From Gnetum montanum (Eukaryota > Streptophyta > Gnetopsida > Gnetales > Gnetaceae): a stretch of DNA of 64,000 nucleotides. The first letter of the stretch is position 1; every line of letters starts with the position of its first letter. Position numbers and translations under genes: made by a program. Of the stretch, positions 1 through 11,124 are shown piece by piece. The notes beneath the pieces were generated by a model. The model saw only the letters and a list, made by a program, of their open reading frames with translations. It did no database searches and had not been told where the DNA came from. The stretch covers positions 1-64,000 of the forward strand of contig MNCI01026893.1 in NCBI GenBank assembly GCA_015680685.1. The letters run 5' to 3'.

Positions 1-1
1 A

Positions 2-829
2 ATTACTCCTTCAAGATCTGGACACAAGTTTATTCTCACGGCTACCGATTATTTCACTAAATGGTCTGAAGCAAAGGCTCTAACAGGAAGTTTAGCATCA
101 GATATCATTAAGTTTTTAGAAGACCACATTCTAAGTAGATTTGATCTACTTGAAGTGTTAGTGTCAGACAATGGACCCGCCTTCAAATCCAAAGAGTTTA
201 TCAAATGGGCATCAGAAAAATATATTTTCTTATTTTTCTCATCAAATTATTATCCTCAAGGAAATGGCCTAGTAGAATCCATCAATAGAAAGCTTATCAC
301 TTATATCAAGAAATCGATGGATGGAAATCCAAGAAATTGGATCGATTATCTACAATCCGCATTATGGTCAGATCGAATTAGATTCAAGAGAGCCATTGGG
401 ACATCACCGTATAACTTAGTTTATGGTTTTCCAGCAAGAATTACAAATAAGATTGTAAGCTCAACTTCTGAATTCATACAAAGATATAGTGAAAAAACTG
501 ATAAAGATAGAAGTTTCATGACTTTGCTTATTAAAAGAGAAGCTGAAGTAGATAAAGAAAGGGATAATTTGTTACAGAATACCTCCCAAGTTAAAAGATG
601 GTTTGATAGGAAAGCTTTCAAAAGAACTTTCAAGATAGGGGACCTTGTCCTATTATGGGATATGAAGAAACCTAATAAGTTTACCTTGACATGGATTGGT
701 CCCTTTCAAATTATAAAGTCCCTGTTAGAGGATACTTACAAATTATCAACTTTGGATGGCATGGAATTACAATTTCCATATAATTTTTTGCATATAAAAC
801 ATTATTTGGGACAATTGCATACAACTTGA
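2..829 (+). CDS. Ty3/gypsy integrase, C-terminal part (5' cut by window edge)
   Basis: The frame is open from base 2 to the TGA at 827-829, about 275 codons, so the true start lies outside the window. It encodes the integrase catalytic core. The first Asp is in TATDYFTKW (residue 16), the second in VSDNGPAF (residue 56), and the Glu in NGLVESINRK (residue 92), giving the exact D-35-E spacing of retroviral/Ty3 integrases. A C-terminal GPY/F-like module follows (GDLVLL, then WIGPFQI). No internal stop is present, so this copy is much less decayed than most elements in the window, although its AT-rich codon use resembles them. LTR-like sequence follows directly. It is the end of a pol polyprotein that inserts retrotransposon cDNA. 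I cannot tell whether it is active because gag and RT are off the window. The clade is not certain from this piece, and no chromodomain is obvious. Confidence 0.9.
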   Translation: MTPSRSGHKFILTATDYFTKWSEAKALTGSLASDIIKFLEDHILSRFDLLEVLVSDNGPAFKSKEFIKWASEKYIFLFFSSNYYPQGNGLVESINRKLITYIKKSMDGNPRNWIDYLQSALWSDRIRFKRAIGTSPYNLVYGFPARITNKIVSSTSEFIQRYSEKTDKDRSFMTLLIKREAEVDKERDNLLQNTSQVKRWFDRKAFKRTFKIGDLVLLWDMKKPNKFTLTWIGPFQIIKSLLEDTYKLSTLDGMELQFPYNFLHIKHYLGQLHTT

Positions 830-982
830 AGATATCCTTTCAAAAAGTAATGTATGTATATACTTAGGTATAATATTACTAGGAGTATAGTATTAATATG
901 TTTAATTATGCTATTGATATATAATTAGATAAGTAGATAGTATATTATCATAGTAAATATATTTAGAAAATAGTTTTCCTTC

Positions 983-1050
983 AAGTGAGGCAAGTGGAAG
1001 CCTACAAGTGAAACAAGTGGAATTCTACAAGTGTGACAAGTGGAGAAGGT
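983..1050 (+). repeat. Three imperfect 23-24 bp direct repeats upstream of a TATA box
   Basis: The unit is close to ACAAGTGNNACAAGTGGAA and occurs three times in a row, each with the doublet CAAGTG...CAAGTGG. The repeats sit about 100-170 bases upstream of the TATA box at 1154. This is the usual place for enhancer repeats in an LTR U3. Confidence 0.6.
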
Positions 1051-1153
1051 GAATCATCCACCACTTGGTGAGGATTGTGAAAAATGGTTAGAATGCCTAA
1101 AAAGAAGGAAAATTGGTTGAAGACTCTTGGGGGGAATTTCAAATTTCTAGCAC

Positions 1154-1163
1154 CTATAAAAAG
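1154..1163 (+). promoter_or_regulatory. TATA box (CTATAAAAAG), LTR-type promoter
   Basis: A consensus plant TATA box lies about 90 bases upstream of the ATG at 1246 and downstream of the 24-bp repeats. It probably drove transcription of the LTR and whatever follows it. Confidence 0.5.
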
Positions 1164-1245
1164 AGGATTGGGTTGCCTAGGATTTCTTCATCTTTCAATT
1201 CAAGTTGAGTAGAGAAAGTAAGAGAGAGCTAGTTTAGAAGAGGAG

Positions 1246-1755
1246 ATGGAGTTTGGGAAAACAATGAGAAAGCCTTTTATTCCATATGTGATGGGATGTT
1301 GCCCTAAAAATGTGTTGAAGACTTATTTGAAAGCTAGGTCATGTGGAGCACTGAAAGAGTGTCCTTTCATGGCTTGGTTGTCTAATGAATTTTCGTTCCT
1401 CACAAGAGGTTTAGAGATAGAGTCCAATGTTTGGGGGCAATATCAAAATTGCACCCAAGAAGAGAATAAAGAAGAAGAGCAATCAACCAATAAAGAGTCA
1501 TGGGCATAGGAAGAGGCCTTTGTCTCCCAAGAGGAAAACGAAGGACCCAATTGGAAAGAACAAAAGAGTGCATCCGAAAAAGGAAATGAAAAGAGTGCTG
1601 AAGAAAAAGTTCCAATAAATCAAGTTGAGAGCTCCACCAAGCCAAAGAACAATAGAACAACTTTCATCACATTAGAAATTACCTATGAGATAGTTAGAGA
1701 GATGAGGATTCCTACTAGAGTAACCCTCACAATTCAATTCCCATCTGAAGAATAG
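1246..1755 (+). pseudogene. Unidentified 170-codon reading frame with one internal TAG
   Basis: The frame begins with ATG at 1246 in a purine-rich context (GAGGAGATGGAG). It continues past one TAG (1507-1509) to a TAG near 1753-1755. The first part is mixed and contains a Cys pair (MGCCPKN). The middle is strongly charged, rich in Glu, Lys, Ser and Asn (EENKEEEQ, EKGNEKSAEEK). The tail reads like ordinary folded protein (ITYEIVREMRIPTRVTL). Consistent composition across the stop suggests a once longer coding sequence broken by one mutation. It lies about 90 bases downstream of an LTR TATA box, so it may be an accessory retrotransposon frame or a host exon brought under LTR control. I do not recognise the family. 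Confidence 0.4.
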
Positions 1756-2690
1756 TCCATGAAGGACTTGCTAATGTACAATTTATTATTTTTTTCTTAG
1801 GAATGAGGTTTTTATACCATCAAACCTTTTGTTTGATGGGAATTTTTCTCCAAAAATATTTCTATTCAACTGTAAAAATTCAATGAAAGTTTCAGTATGT
1901 TTCAGTTGGGGCTGCATAAATTTCTTTAAGCTTGTAGGGGACAAAAATGTTGGCACATTTGGCCATTTCATGGAACAGAAAAAGTAAATATTGGAAAAAG
2001 GCAATGATAGAGAACATGATTAAAATATAAATGATATTAATTTTGCTACACTTCCATCGTTTGTGTATACAAGACAAAACAAATATTCAAAAGAAAAATA
2101 TGAAGGTTTCATTTGGATTGATGTGGATGAACATATAGTAAAAAAAAAAAAAACAAAACAAACAAAAGGACAAAAGAAAAGGAAAATCCAGGATCATTTC
2201 TCTATGAAAGCTTTCTAGAACATTGATTTCTCAGACAAAAAGAAAGGAAGATGATACCCCCATAGTATATTCTTGATCTTTAGAAGGGCAATTGCTAAAT
2301 TGCTGGGCATTTCAGAGAAGGAGCTAGCAGCAATAGTATAAGTAGTGCTCAACAAATAATACTACGACAGTGGGTAGTAGAAAAAGGGAGATCCGACACC
2401 AAAGGAATGTTACTATTCTGAAATGGGATGGCGTAAAAAAAAAGGGATGAATTCAGACAAATAAAAGTAAAAAGCATAAGAATTAAAAACAAAAACTTTG
2501 AAGAAGGTTAGCCACAAACATTTTCTAGGCTAGTTGGCTTTATATATCCTTGGTGGGATTTATTTAAGGTGGATACTACATTTCAGCATGGAGATTCCAT
2601 GGATGAATTATTTCTTTGTTGATTGCTGACTCTCTTTGAACTAACCATCAGCTGATGCTTCTGCGGGAATATACCGTCTTCCTTTAATGC
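1756..2690. other. No gene recognised; A-rich spacer
   Basis: No convincing coding frame. There is a poly-A run near 2140-2155 and general A-richness. The end of the stretch (about 2640-2692) looks like the 3' end of an intron leading into the vicilin exon. Confidence 0.4.
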
Positions 2691-2692
2691 AG

Positions 2693-3062
2693 GCTACCAC
2701 GAAGTGGAAAGAGCCAAGATTCTGTATGGCTATGGAGCTCATCAAACCACCACCACCACCACCAAGGTCACACTAAATGGAAGCCATTCAATATGTGCCA
2801 AAAGAAGCCCGAAGTCTCTAGTGACAGCGACAAATACATCTACGCCAATCAACATGTCTTTAAACCCCTGGAAATCCTTGATCTTGGGGTTTCCATCACC
2901 AACATTTCTCAGGGAGCCATGATGGTGCCACACTATAATAGCCATGCCACCATGGTGTTGGTCATGCTCAGAGGTAGTGGAATGTTGCACTTGGCCACCG
3001 AAAATCCCTCTTATCCTGCTTCCCAAACATGGTCTGAACAAGAAGAAGAAGAACGGGAATGA
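2693..3062 (+). pseudogene. Vicilin-like (7S seed storage globulin) exon relic
   Basis: The frame from about 2694 to the TGA at 3060-3062 contains GVSITNISQGAMMVPHYNSH. This matches the start of the second cupin barrel of vicilins, where a 'vs.anIseGaMm.PHyNS.a' block precedes the beta-barrel. Before it lie a His run (CAC repeats at about 2746-2763) and WKPFNMCQKKPEVSS, corresponding to the linker before that barrel. The sequence CTTTAATGCAG just before 2693 is a good 3' splice site, so this was probably an internal exon. After the cupin start the frame becomes Glu-rich and stops. Downstream sequence does not continue the cupin in any frame I could follow. The His of PHYNS, which binds metal in true cupins, is present. 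No flanking vicilin exons are visible, so this is a dead fragment. Confidence 0.75.
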
Positions 3063-3950
3063 CAAAAATGCAGTGGTAGGGCTTTGTTTTGTGGTGGCGA
3101 TAGACTTGTATCAGCCATTGAGGTAGTACATCGTGGTGCACTACTCGAGGCAAGAAGTGGTTGAAGCGTAGGACGATTTGCAGGCCGTGAAGTAGCTACA
3201 CGGCAAGGTGGAGAAGGAAGCCTCCACAGATTCGCTGGGGGCAAAGCGAGATGTGATGTAATTTTACTATTACATGCTCTGTGTCACGAAAATGCAATTT
3301 CTGATGCCTTGAATCCATGACATTCACGTGACACGATGCCTTGAATCCATGAAAGCAGACCTTGTAGTAGAACATTCATCTTGGAAAGGCACTGATCAAC
3401 TGAACACCACGTGGTAAAATTACCAAATGCAGTGGAAGGGCGTTGTTGTGCAGTGGGAGTTCACATATGGTTTTGGTTGAAATCAGTGCTAGGAATGGGG
3501 TAGAGTATGTTGCCATTTCTATGGGTTTCACGCAGAGAAAGGAAAGGAAAGAAATGAACCAGCAGTTGAAGAACGACCAACTAGCTGATTACTCCCGCCG
3601 TTCTTGCAACTGTTAGTTATTATCCATGCAACAATTTACTAGTACGTGGGTTCAAAAAAAATATTAAGTAAATAAATAATAATAAGGTGCAGGGAAGTGC
3701 AAATGAAGATGATTTATTGCAAAGATCAGCCTATTGACTCCAAAGATTGTATAGCCGCCTTCACCCATGTTACACTAAGGTGTACGCAAAATTACCTTAT
3801 TACTAGCACTTGTTTATAAAATTACTAGGGCATCGGTGGTTAATAATATTTAACAATTGGAAACTTAAAAAATGACAATTGAATGAAGCTCCTATAGTAT
3901 GAAGACCTTGGTTTTAATTTTTAATTGAGACTTATGAAAGAAATATTTGT
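3063..3950. other. No gene recognised; one short direct repeat
   Basis: No coding frame could be supported. An 18-bp perfect direct repeat GATGCCTTGAATCCATGA occurs at 3303-3320 and 3335-3352. A G-box-like CACGTG core lies between the copies (about 3326). Confidence 0.4.
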
Positions 3951-4010
3951 AAAATGTGTAAAGACACATGCCAATATTAGCATGATTTTCTCTTGACTTC
4001 CCAACTTCTT

Positions 4011-4052
4011 AACTTGTTGGGCAAGTAAGATAAACTAACTTGTTGGGCAAGT
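4011..4052 (+). repeat. 16-bp direct repeat AACTTGTTGGGCAAGT (two copies)
   Basis: Copies at 4011-4026 and 4037-4052 are identical. They lie about 70-110 bases upstream of the TATA box at 4121. Each is a partial dyad (ACTTG...CAAGT), again a U3 enhancer arrangement. Confidence 0.7.
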
Positions 4053-4120
4053 TATAACTTCCTTACTTGGGAGAGAAGTTAGCTAAGATATTTTGGAATA
4101 TGTAACTACCTTTTGAACCC

Positions 4121-4128
4121 TATAAAAA
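4121..4128 (+). promoter_or_regulatory. TATA box of a 5' LTR
   Basis: TATAAAAAGG follows the paired 16-bp repeats and precedes a gag relic by about 1.2 kb. It is the probable promoter of the decayed Athila/Tat-like element. Confidence 0.5.
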
Positions 4129-4733
4129 GGCTTCAAGAGTAAGAAGAAAGGATATAACACACTTTGGAAATTTAGGGAAGAGCATTTGTAAAAGACATTG
4201 TGAAAGATTGCTTGTAAGATGACTTGCTAAAGACAACTTTTCAACCTCTTTGTCATAGTCCTGTGAGTTATGCTTACTATTTTTGTTTTGTTTAAATTGT
4301 TTAGCTAGTGGTTTAGATAGTATCATGCTTGGCAAGTAATTTTGGGATTTTTAAATTACTCTAATTGTTCTTGTTACACGATAGAAAATTTCTATTAAAA
4401 TTTTTCCATAGAAGCACTTGTGTTTAAAGCCTTAAGAGCATTTTAGTAGTAAATTTTATTATTTTGCAATGTATAAGAACCGCTATTGAGATTGTTGTAA
4501 GAGAGCCTCTGCATGTAGTCAAGCCGTTAAACGATTCAATAGTCAAGAGGGTTCAAAAAATATTTGGTATTTTGATAGGACCAGAATAGCTTCTTTTATC
4601 TTTAAAGTGATTCTTTGTGGTATTCCAATTAGAAATTGTCAAGTCTTTTGAAGGTTCTATTGAATGAAATTTTTGACGTCCATTATCTAGCAAAAATGGA
4701 GTCTCGTACGTGATAGTTTACGCAACAATTTTT

Positions 4734-4752
4734 TGGTGGCATAGTAGGATTG
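4734..4752 (+). promoter_or_regulatory. Degenerate primer-binding-site-like sequence
   Basis: TGGTGGCATAGTAGGATTG follows an AATTTT run. It resembles a mutated form of the TGGCGCCGTTGCCGGGGA type PBS seen next to 5' LTRs of Athila/Tat elements. Its place between a TATA-bearing LTR and a gag relic fits. The similarity is by eye only. Confidence 0.3.
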
Positions 4753-5298
4753 TCTTGAAGAAATTGCTTATTTGAGCCTTGGAAGTTTAAACAATTTGTA
4801 GTTATTGAATTTTGGATAGCTTTATTGCAAAGTGTTTACTTGTATCATTTTACCTTGTTTAAACATTTGAGGTCTTAAGACAAATCTGCTCTCTTTTCTA
4901 TCTATTTCCATTGAATCTTGCTCTATTTCTAGTTTTCTTGTGGAAATATCTCTTTCTTTGGGGAAAATTAGAAGTAGATTTGCAGAGTTGTGCTCAAATT
5001 TTTTTGCAAAATTTTATTTGTTACAAGTAGGTATTATAAGGACCACATAGACTAGGCAATTGAACAAAATAGAAACTCCCAACAACTCAATGTACTTGGC
5101 AAGGTTGGCTGAATCTCTTTAAGATAAGTCATTTATAGTTTACACACAATCCAATTGTTTCATTTTTCACAACTGCACACCGCAACAACACACTCACATA
5201 CTCACATTAACTACTAAGTTTATTTGGAGGTATCAGGGCCTTGGTGTTGCCAGAGACTAGCAATCACCTAAATCCTATTCGAGGACACTGGTTGGCGG

Positions 5299-6790
5299 TT
5301 GTGTCCCAAATGGTCGCCAACACATTGCAAAGAGAGTCACCTAGCTAGGCTTGATATGAATAATGTTCCTAAATTTGCAAGAGGCTATGGTTTGAATCCA
5401 CAACATCATTTACAAGCCTTACATGATGTCTATGCTTTCTACAACATTGAAAGTGGGTGGAGAAAACTTAAGCTCTTTCTTAGGATACTAATAGATAGAG
5501 TCAAAGTGTGGTATAGATCATTGAAACTAAATTCAATTTGATAGTGGTCCACAATGTTGGAACTCTTCAATGAGAAATACCAAACTTGTGTGAGGATGTC
5601 TAACTTGAGAAGATAGATCCAAATATGGAAGCAAGAACAACATGAACACTTGGACATGGCCTTAGATATATATTATTTTCTACTGAATCGATGCCCAAGC
5701 CATGGTTTCTCTAAGGAAAGGTAACTTTTCCACATCATAGATGGGCTTTGTAATGAAACAAGGGAGATCCTTGGGATGTATGCTCTAGGTCAATTATATG
5801 GGCTACAAACCCATTAAATATGAGAGTTAATTGAGTATGTGGTGAAAGAAGATGGAGAGATATCAAAATGGAAGAATGTTGAGAAATATCACTATGACCC
5901 AACTCTTTAAAAGAAGAAGGTCCATATTAATGGTGAGGAGAAAGAGGCTACTCTTGATAAGATGATTCCACAACAAGCCTTGTCTATCAATGAACTTGAA
6001 GAAAAATTTAATAGGATGCTAGAGTAGATATATGAAAAGGTTACAACTCTCATAGAAACTATAGAGGAGAAAGTAACATAAAATGAACCAGGTGATCACT
6101 ATAAATAGAGGAAGTAGTACCAGGAAATAGGCTATAGACTAAATAAAAAGAGGCTATAGACTCAACCACGGATGAAGATGATGGATGTGACATTTGCATT
6201 TATGACCATCCCAGGGGTCATTTCCCAGTTGTGTCACATCTACATTAGTATTGGGCTTTTGCATTAAATCATAAATTCATAAAAAAACACCTACCTATGA
6301 AATTTCCTTTTCCACATGGTAATTATAGACAACCCTACAACCAATTGTACTATCATAGGGGGACTTATTACCAGCCTCAACGCTATCATCAACCATAGTA
6401 GCAAAATCCATAGTCATGGCGGAGGCCACCACCAAACCAACCCTATCCTTCCTATCAACTAGAAAAGCACAGATATTATGTTCAACACCTTGTTTCTCTA
6501 ACTAGTTCTACATCCTCTACTTCAAATTGCTACTATTACTCTCCCGAGTACCATCAACCCATGACATCTCCTGAAGGATCACCAACTTGTGCCTCTTACC
6601 ATCCATCCTACCCTTGATATTTTGATACTCCACCTCAATACATGCCACTACTAGTGACATAGGAAGGTTTAGCATCACAACATCAAGAAATGAATGCCAC
6701 TTGTGCTGCAAATGTGCATAGACATGCTGATACCAGTAGGTTTCCACCGCAAACTCAAAAAGGTCCTTTCTTTAGAATAGGCCCTAGGTA
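5299..6790 (+). pseudogene. Athila/Tat-like gag relic
   Basis: One frame from 5299 to about 5910, broken by stops, follows the plant gypsy gag domain. It has LHDVYAFYNIESG near the start and IDRVKVWYRSLKLNSI, the equivalent of 'L.D.A..WL.SLP..SI' in Athila gags. LFNEKYQ and LNRCPSHGFSKER then parallel the 'FL.KFFP' and 'LRKCPHHG' segments. Near 6187 a Cys-x2-Cys followed by His residues (CDICIYDHPRGH) may be a broken zinc knuckle. From 6290 to 6790 the coding remnant is rich in Pro, Gln and Tyr (YYQPQRYHQP), as in the Athila gag tail. At least six stops make it non-functional. No protease or RT follows, so the element is internally deleted. Confidence 0.6.
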
Positions 6791-7570
6791 GAAGCACAAC
6801 ACTCATGGCTGTACCACATCATCTAAACTAGCACAATGCCAATCTAGTGCAATGCCTTCCTTTTTACAACCAATGTCCTCTGATCCTACACAAGAACCAC
6901 CATCCATCATTACTCCAACACCCAACTGAAGTAATGTATCTAGTAGTGTGGGGAGACAAATGAATCCATGCATACCATATCATGATCAAGTGTGCAATCA
7001 TGGGCTAGACACCTACAATGTTAACACAACTCATACCTTGATCCACCATATGTTTAATAACCAAGTGTGTAAACAACAACTTATTTACATAGCCACCTCT
7101 AAATCAAGAGATAACTAGTGGCCTGAAAATGAAAGGTTAACAATGTTTTATACTTTCATGGAGCCTACCTATCTACTTATTGATTCATGCCACAACCAAA
7201 CGATTAGTTGTGGAGAAAACCCCCATTCTAATCTTTAGAATTAATAAGTGTTTTTCATCTTTTTTATATTTTTTGTCATTTTCTTATTTCTTAATACAAT
7301 TTTCGTAACCTTTTTAAATTTTTTCATTTTTTTCATTTTCTTTATTAAGTAATGTCACTTGTGAATAAAATGATCATGTATCCCATTGAGTTGAGGTTTT
7401 CTCTATGTTTTCGAGTCATGGGGGATTGATTATTCAGACAATGAAACCATGTCATCCATCCACTCATTCCATTAATAAGAGGTTCTTTCCTTAGTTATAA
7501 TGATATTCTTTTTCTTCATCAAACTAAAAATAAATTCATAATCATTATGCTTGGATAGCAAAGTAAAGAA
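6791..7570. other. No gene recognised
   Basis: AT-rich sequence with no supported frame. It probably represents decayed internal sequence of the element whose gag precedes it. Confidence 0.35.
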
Positions 7571-7581
7571 TCAAGGGGGGA
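7571..7581 (+). promoter_or_regulatory. Candidate polypurine tract before a TG...-starting LTR
   Basis: TCAAGGGGGGA is followed at once by TGTAAAGGATGTGACATC. A G-rich tract touching a TG is the usual join between internal sequence and a 3' LTR. This suggests an LTR starting at 7582. Confidence 0.45.
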
Positions 7582-8640
7582 TGTAAAGGATGTGACATCA
7601 AGAAGATTTGTGGATTCTCTTTGACCACTTTTGTATGTTCTATCATGTTTCTTTGGTTGTAATTATATTCTTGTAGATATAATGACAAATGGAAGCCAAA
7701 GTAACATAAAAGGACATTGAATAAATTTTTGAGGGTTCCACTAGAAAGACATGTACCCTTGCCTAAAAGTTAATGGATTCTCAAACTTCCAAAAAAATAA
7801 AAACAATGTGCTATAAGTAAGCTTCTCTCTTGGAAAAAATGCCAAGTGATGTTACTCCTTGCAACTATGGTAGTCTTATGGTTGTTAGCTGAAGTGATGA
7901 AATAATGCAATGTCACTAAAATTTGGTTTGGACTTGGTTTGAATCTTGGAAAGAAGGGTTAATAATTACTTAACCATTAATAACACATAATGATTCGTTA
8001 TTCCTCTAGTACGATACCTCATGTCCCACTTCCTACCATCCTTTCTATAGTCCATGTCATCTCACTATTTGTATGATACTAACTTCTAGTTTTATGTAAT
8101 ATAGAGTTATTTTTTCAAATTGGTAGTTTTAAAATGTGTGTGTTGTTTCATAAGTATGTGTTGCATTCAACCCCTTTAGTGCCAATAAATATTTTTAGGT
8201 GTGGTTACACAAGGGCATTATGGGCTAGAGGCTACTTTAGGAAGGACCCACTCATGTAATTATTGTAACTTGTACTTGTTTGTTACAACCACATCATTCT
8301 TCTCCTTCCAAGTGCATAATTGTTAAATTTCATGCTTTCCATTATCATGTAATCAATCCATTCCACAACATAGGTATAATGCCCTTTTCCTTGTGTCTTC
8401 CAAAGATTTTAACATCAACGACTCCATCTTCTAATACTTTTGGTGCCTAAAACTAATTTTCTACTTACCACAGAACTATGGACCTAACCTAAAATCTTTC
8501 AACCAATCATATAGCTTCATCTTCGATGCTCAATACCCTCTTTCAATGCAAATTCATGAATGTCGATATTGGCTACCTGATATTAGGTTAGATGTGATAT
8601 CAGATATCTAATATCGAGTCTACAAAACCTATATATATGA
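7582..8640 (+). mobile_element. Putative 3' LTR (right end not found)
   Basis: Starts with TG after the candidate polypurine tract and contains a TATA-like run near 8630 (CTATATATATG). It shows no obvious coding. The match to the presumed 5' LTR near 3950-4730 is not visible by eye, so this call rests on the tract and position. Confidence 0.3.
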
Positions 8641-9239
8641 TCCCTTTGGTGCTCAAGAATCCATTCTCATCATTTGAAACTAGGGGAGTATTTCAATTTT
8701 TTTTGCAACTCAGAGCTCTATGTAATCAACTTCCACTTATGATATCTTGCTATCTAGATCTCCCACCACCGTTGCTAGTAGTACCACCCTCAAGCTACAT
8801 CAATAGCATTATTGACCTTTAGTATTTCATTATTGGTTGGAGCTCTCACCATCAACACCACCCACTGGAGTTGTAGTAGTATGGTGGCCCAGCCACCTTA
8901 CTACCATCTTCCATCCCTCACCATTGCTCAAGATTAGAAGAACATTTAGCATCTTGGATTTTTATCATTTTTCTAGATTTCCAAGCTCCTATCCTTTCTA
9001 TGGAGTCTCAAGCATCAACATTGCCATCGCCCTTAGTCACTTTGCTAGCCTCCTTGGGGTTCTTGCCTCCAATGTGGCTGCTAGAGCTTTTGTTGCCTTT
9101 TGGCTTTGGTACCCACACTGGGCTTCTTTCTTTGGCATTGTAAGCCCATGCAATTGGTCTAGCACTCATGGCACTTATTACACCCTCAAAACTAGTAGTT
9201 TGCCCCTGTATCATGCTATGTGTTTATTTTCTTATTTTT
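8641..9239. other. No gene recognised
   Basis: Two short open frames occur here (61 and 141 codons at 8637 and 8837), but neither resembles a known family and both are of low-complexity composition. I do not call them genes. Confidence 0.35.
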
Positions 9240-10153
9240 TTTACATTGTGTTTGTAGAATGAAGCCCTAGAAACTGTCATTCAAAGACAAATTTCATTGC
9301 AACGGCAAGTCACCACATTTCTTTGATGTGCCTAGTTGGACTTGCTAAGACACTCTATCTCTCTTAACCCACCATAACCTATTTGCATTTACCCCTTTAG
9401 CTTACATTTTCCCATCTTCCCTACAAGCTTCTTTGATGCACATCGCACCCTCCTTTCAATCGATCATAGAACCCATGATGGATGTAACACAAATCGTCCT
9501 AGGGGAAGCCTCTATGGGTTGGTCATAGCCCAACTGGATGTAATGCAACTCATCTTGGGAAGGAAAAACCTATCCTATAGATGCAATGTAGTTGGCTCTC
9601 AGCAAAGCCCTTCAAGCAGCACGTAGTCCACTTGATGATAAGCATCTTGTAGTTAGCATTTCACAAAGAAAAAAGTAAAAAGTAAAAGAAAAAAACCATA
9701 AAACATGACAAAAAGAAAAGGGGGGTAAAACATGTCCCCAAGAATAATTTAGCAAATCTACAATTTGCAACTGGTCTTATCCTAAATCTACATTGGCCTT
9801 CTCATAAGCACTCTGATGAGAGGTCAACATGTTAGGGGTAAGCCATTCTAGTGTTATGGATGATGGCTTTTTCACAAGCATTTTGATGAGAGGTCATCAT
9901 TATAGTAGCGAACCATCCTATTGCATGTTCATGGTTAGCCATACTAACTCCTAATCTTGCAGCATGATATATCATTTGCATCTCATTCCTCCCTTGCTAT
10001 CTTAGGCCAATTCCCTACATCCATTACCTTTAGCACTCTCAGGACTAGTGAAGCACCATCCAACTAGGTACTAATGAGTGATGCTGGTGCCACACCTACT
10101 ATGATGTTTTGAGTTCTTTGTTGACATCTATCAGGGCTCTCCTATAGACATGA
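9240..10153 (+). mobile_element. 3' untranslated internal region of an upstream family copy
   Basis: This stretch is related to 21340-22240, for example TGTTTGTAAGATGAAG-type sequence near 9250 and 21350, and AAGCACT..GATGAGAGGTCA near 9800 and 21930. In copy E1 that region lies between integrase and the 3' LTR. Here it precedes LTR A. So LTR A is also the 3' LTR of a second, otherwise deleted copy to its left. Confidence 0.6.
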
Positions 10154-10168
10154 ATAAAGAGGGGCCAA
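10154..10168 (+). promoter_or_regulatory. Polypurine tract before LTR A
   Basis: AATAAAGAGGGGCCAA abuts TGAAATACCATC. The same tract precedes LTR B at 22240 and, on the minus strand, the 3' LTR of copy M at 48737. It is the plus-strand primer of reverse transcription. Confidence 0.8.
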
Positions 10169-10680
10169 TGAAATACCATCAAATTTAGGTGGTAAATTCA
10201 TCTAAGTGTGAACATGAGGCAAATGTTTTCTAAGTGTTTGGCCCATGCTTCCACTACTGGGAGTATGCTCCAAAGTGTATTTAGCATAGCATGTAGCCTA
10301 GAATCATATTTGAAAAATTTTCTATGTGTCGATAGTAGTTGCAAAATTTTTTCCTAAGTGTTGTGCTATGCTCCTATTTTCCCTACTATGATTTAGAGCA
10401 TAGTTAGTCTAGCATGCACTTCAGTGGCTTGTTTACCTAAGCATCAAACCAGGAGCTATCAAGCTAGCTCAGAATGGAGGAAACCATTTGGCAAATTTTC
10501 TAACTATTGGGACTAGCCCTCCTGCTACGCTCCAAAGCATAGCCAACATAACCTAGATGAGGCCTGCAATTTTTGCCCATTTTTTCTAAGTGTCAGTGCT
10601 ACACTCTCATATTTCCTACTATGCTCCAAAGCATATCCAACATTGGACTTCAATTTTTGTAGATTTTGTTTAACTATTAG

Positions 10681-10700
10681 GCTATGCTCTAGAGCATAGC
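10681..10700. repeat. Perfect 20-bp palindrome in LTR A U3
   Basis: GCTATGCTCTAGAGCATAGC reads the same on both strands and is followed by a further half-site TAGCATAG. Related half-sites recur at about 10270, 10510 and 10630. It is the clearest example of a dyad motif repeated in U3 regions of this family. Confidence 0.9.
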
Positions 10701-11115
10701 TAGCATAGTAATGTGAGACAACCTACAAAAGCTTCTAGAGCTCAACATTGACCTCCATCTTAGCCTCAACACTTATTTGGCAAGAAAGATCAGCAATTTT
10801 TATTTCTTTTGCATCCCCTATTTGTCCCAAGATTGTACCTATGCTTGATCCTAGTCGAAAGAAGGAAAGCGTAGTCCTGGAGTGTAGCCTCCAAATCACA
10901 CTATTTTTCATTATTTGTAGGTACATTGCAATATTTTCAACTCTGGCACATGCAGTCTTGGTGGCATAGTCATAGCTTGGTAGTCTCTTGGGGTCCATTG
11001 GAGCACACTAGAGCATAGCACCAATTGCTCTAGTGGGAGCATAGTTAGATTAGTGTAGCCCCAACTACCCTTATGCCACGTGGTGCTCGATCTGTACTTT
11101 ACATTAATCCTAACC

Positions 11116-11124
11116 CTATAAATA
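11116..11124 (+). promoter_or_regulatory. TATA box of LTR A
   Basis: CTATAAATA in the context ACCCTATAAATACCCC. The same element is found at 22872 (LTR B), 34428 (LTR D), 45392 (LTR E) and on the minus strand at 47968 and 63652 (copy M). Confidence 0.8.

Larger units (their letters stand above)
830..1245 (+). mobile_element. Probable 3' LTR region of the integrase element (boundaries unresolved)
   Basis: This AT-rich stretch directly follows the integrase stop. It holds a TATA box at 1154 and a short tandem repeat just upstream of it, as expected for an LTR U3. I could not find a matching second LTR or a clear polypurine tract, so the ends are not assigned. Confidence 0.45.

Noticed and set aside
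8837-9262. 141-codon open frame, rich in aromatic and small residues
   Set aside because: No recognisable motif, no conservation seen elsewhere, and composition follows the local AT/CT bias.
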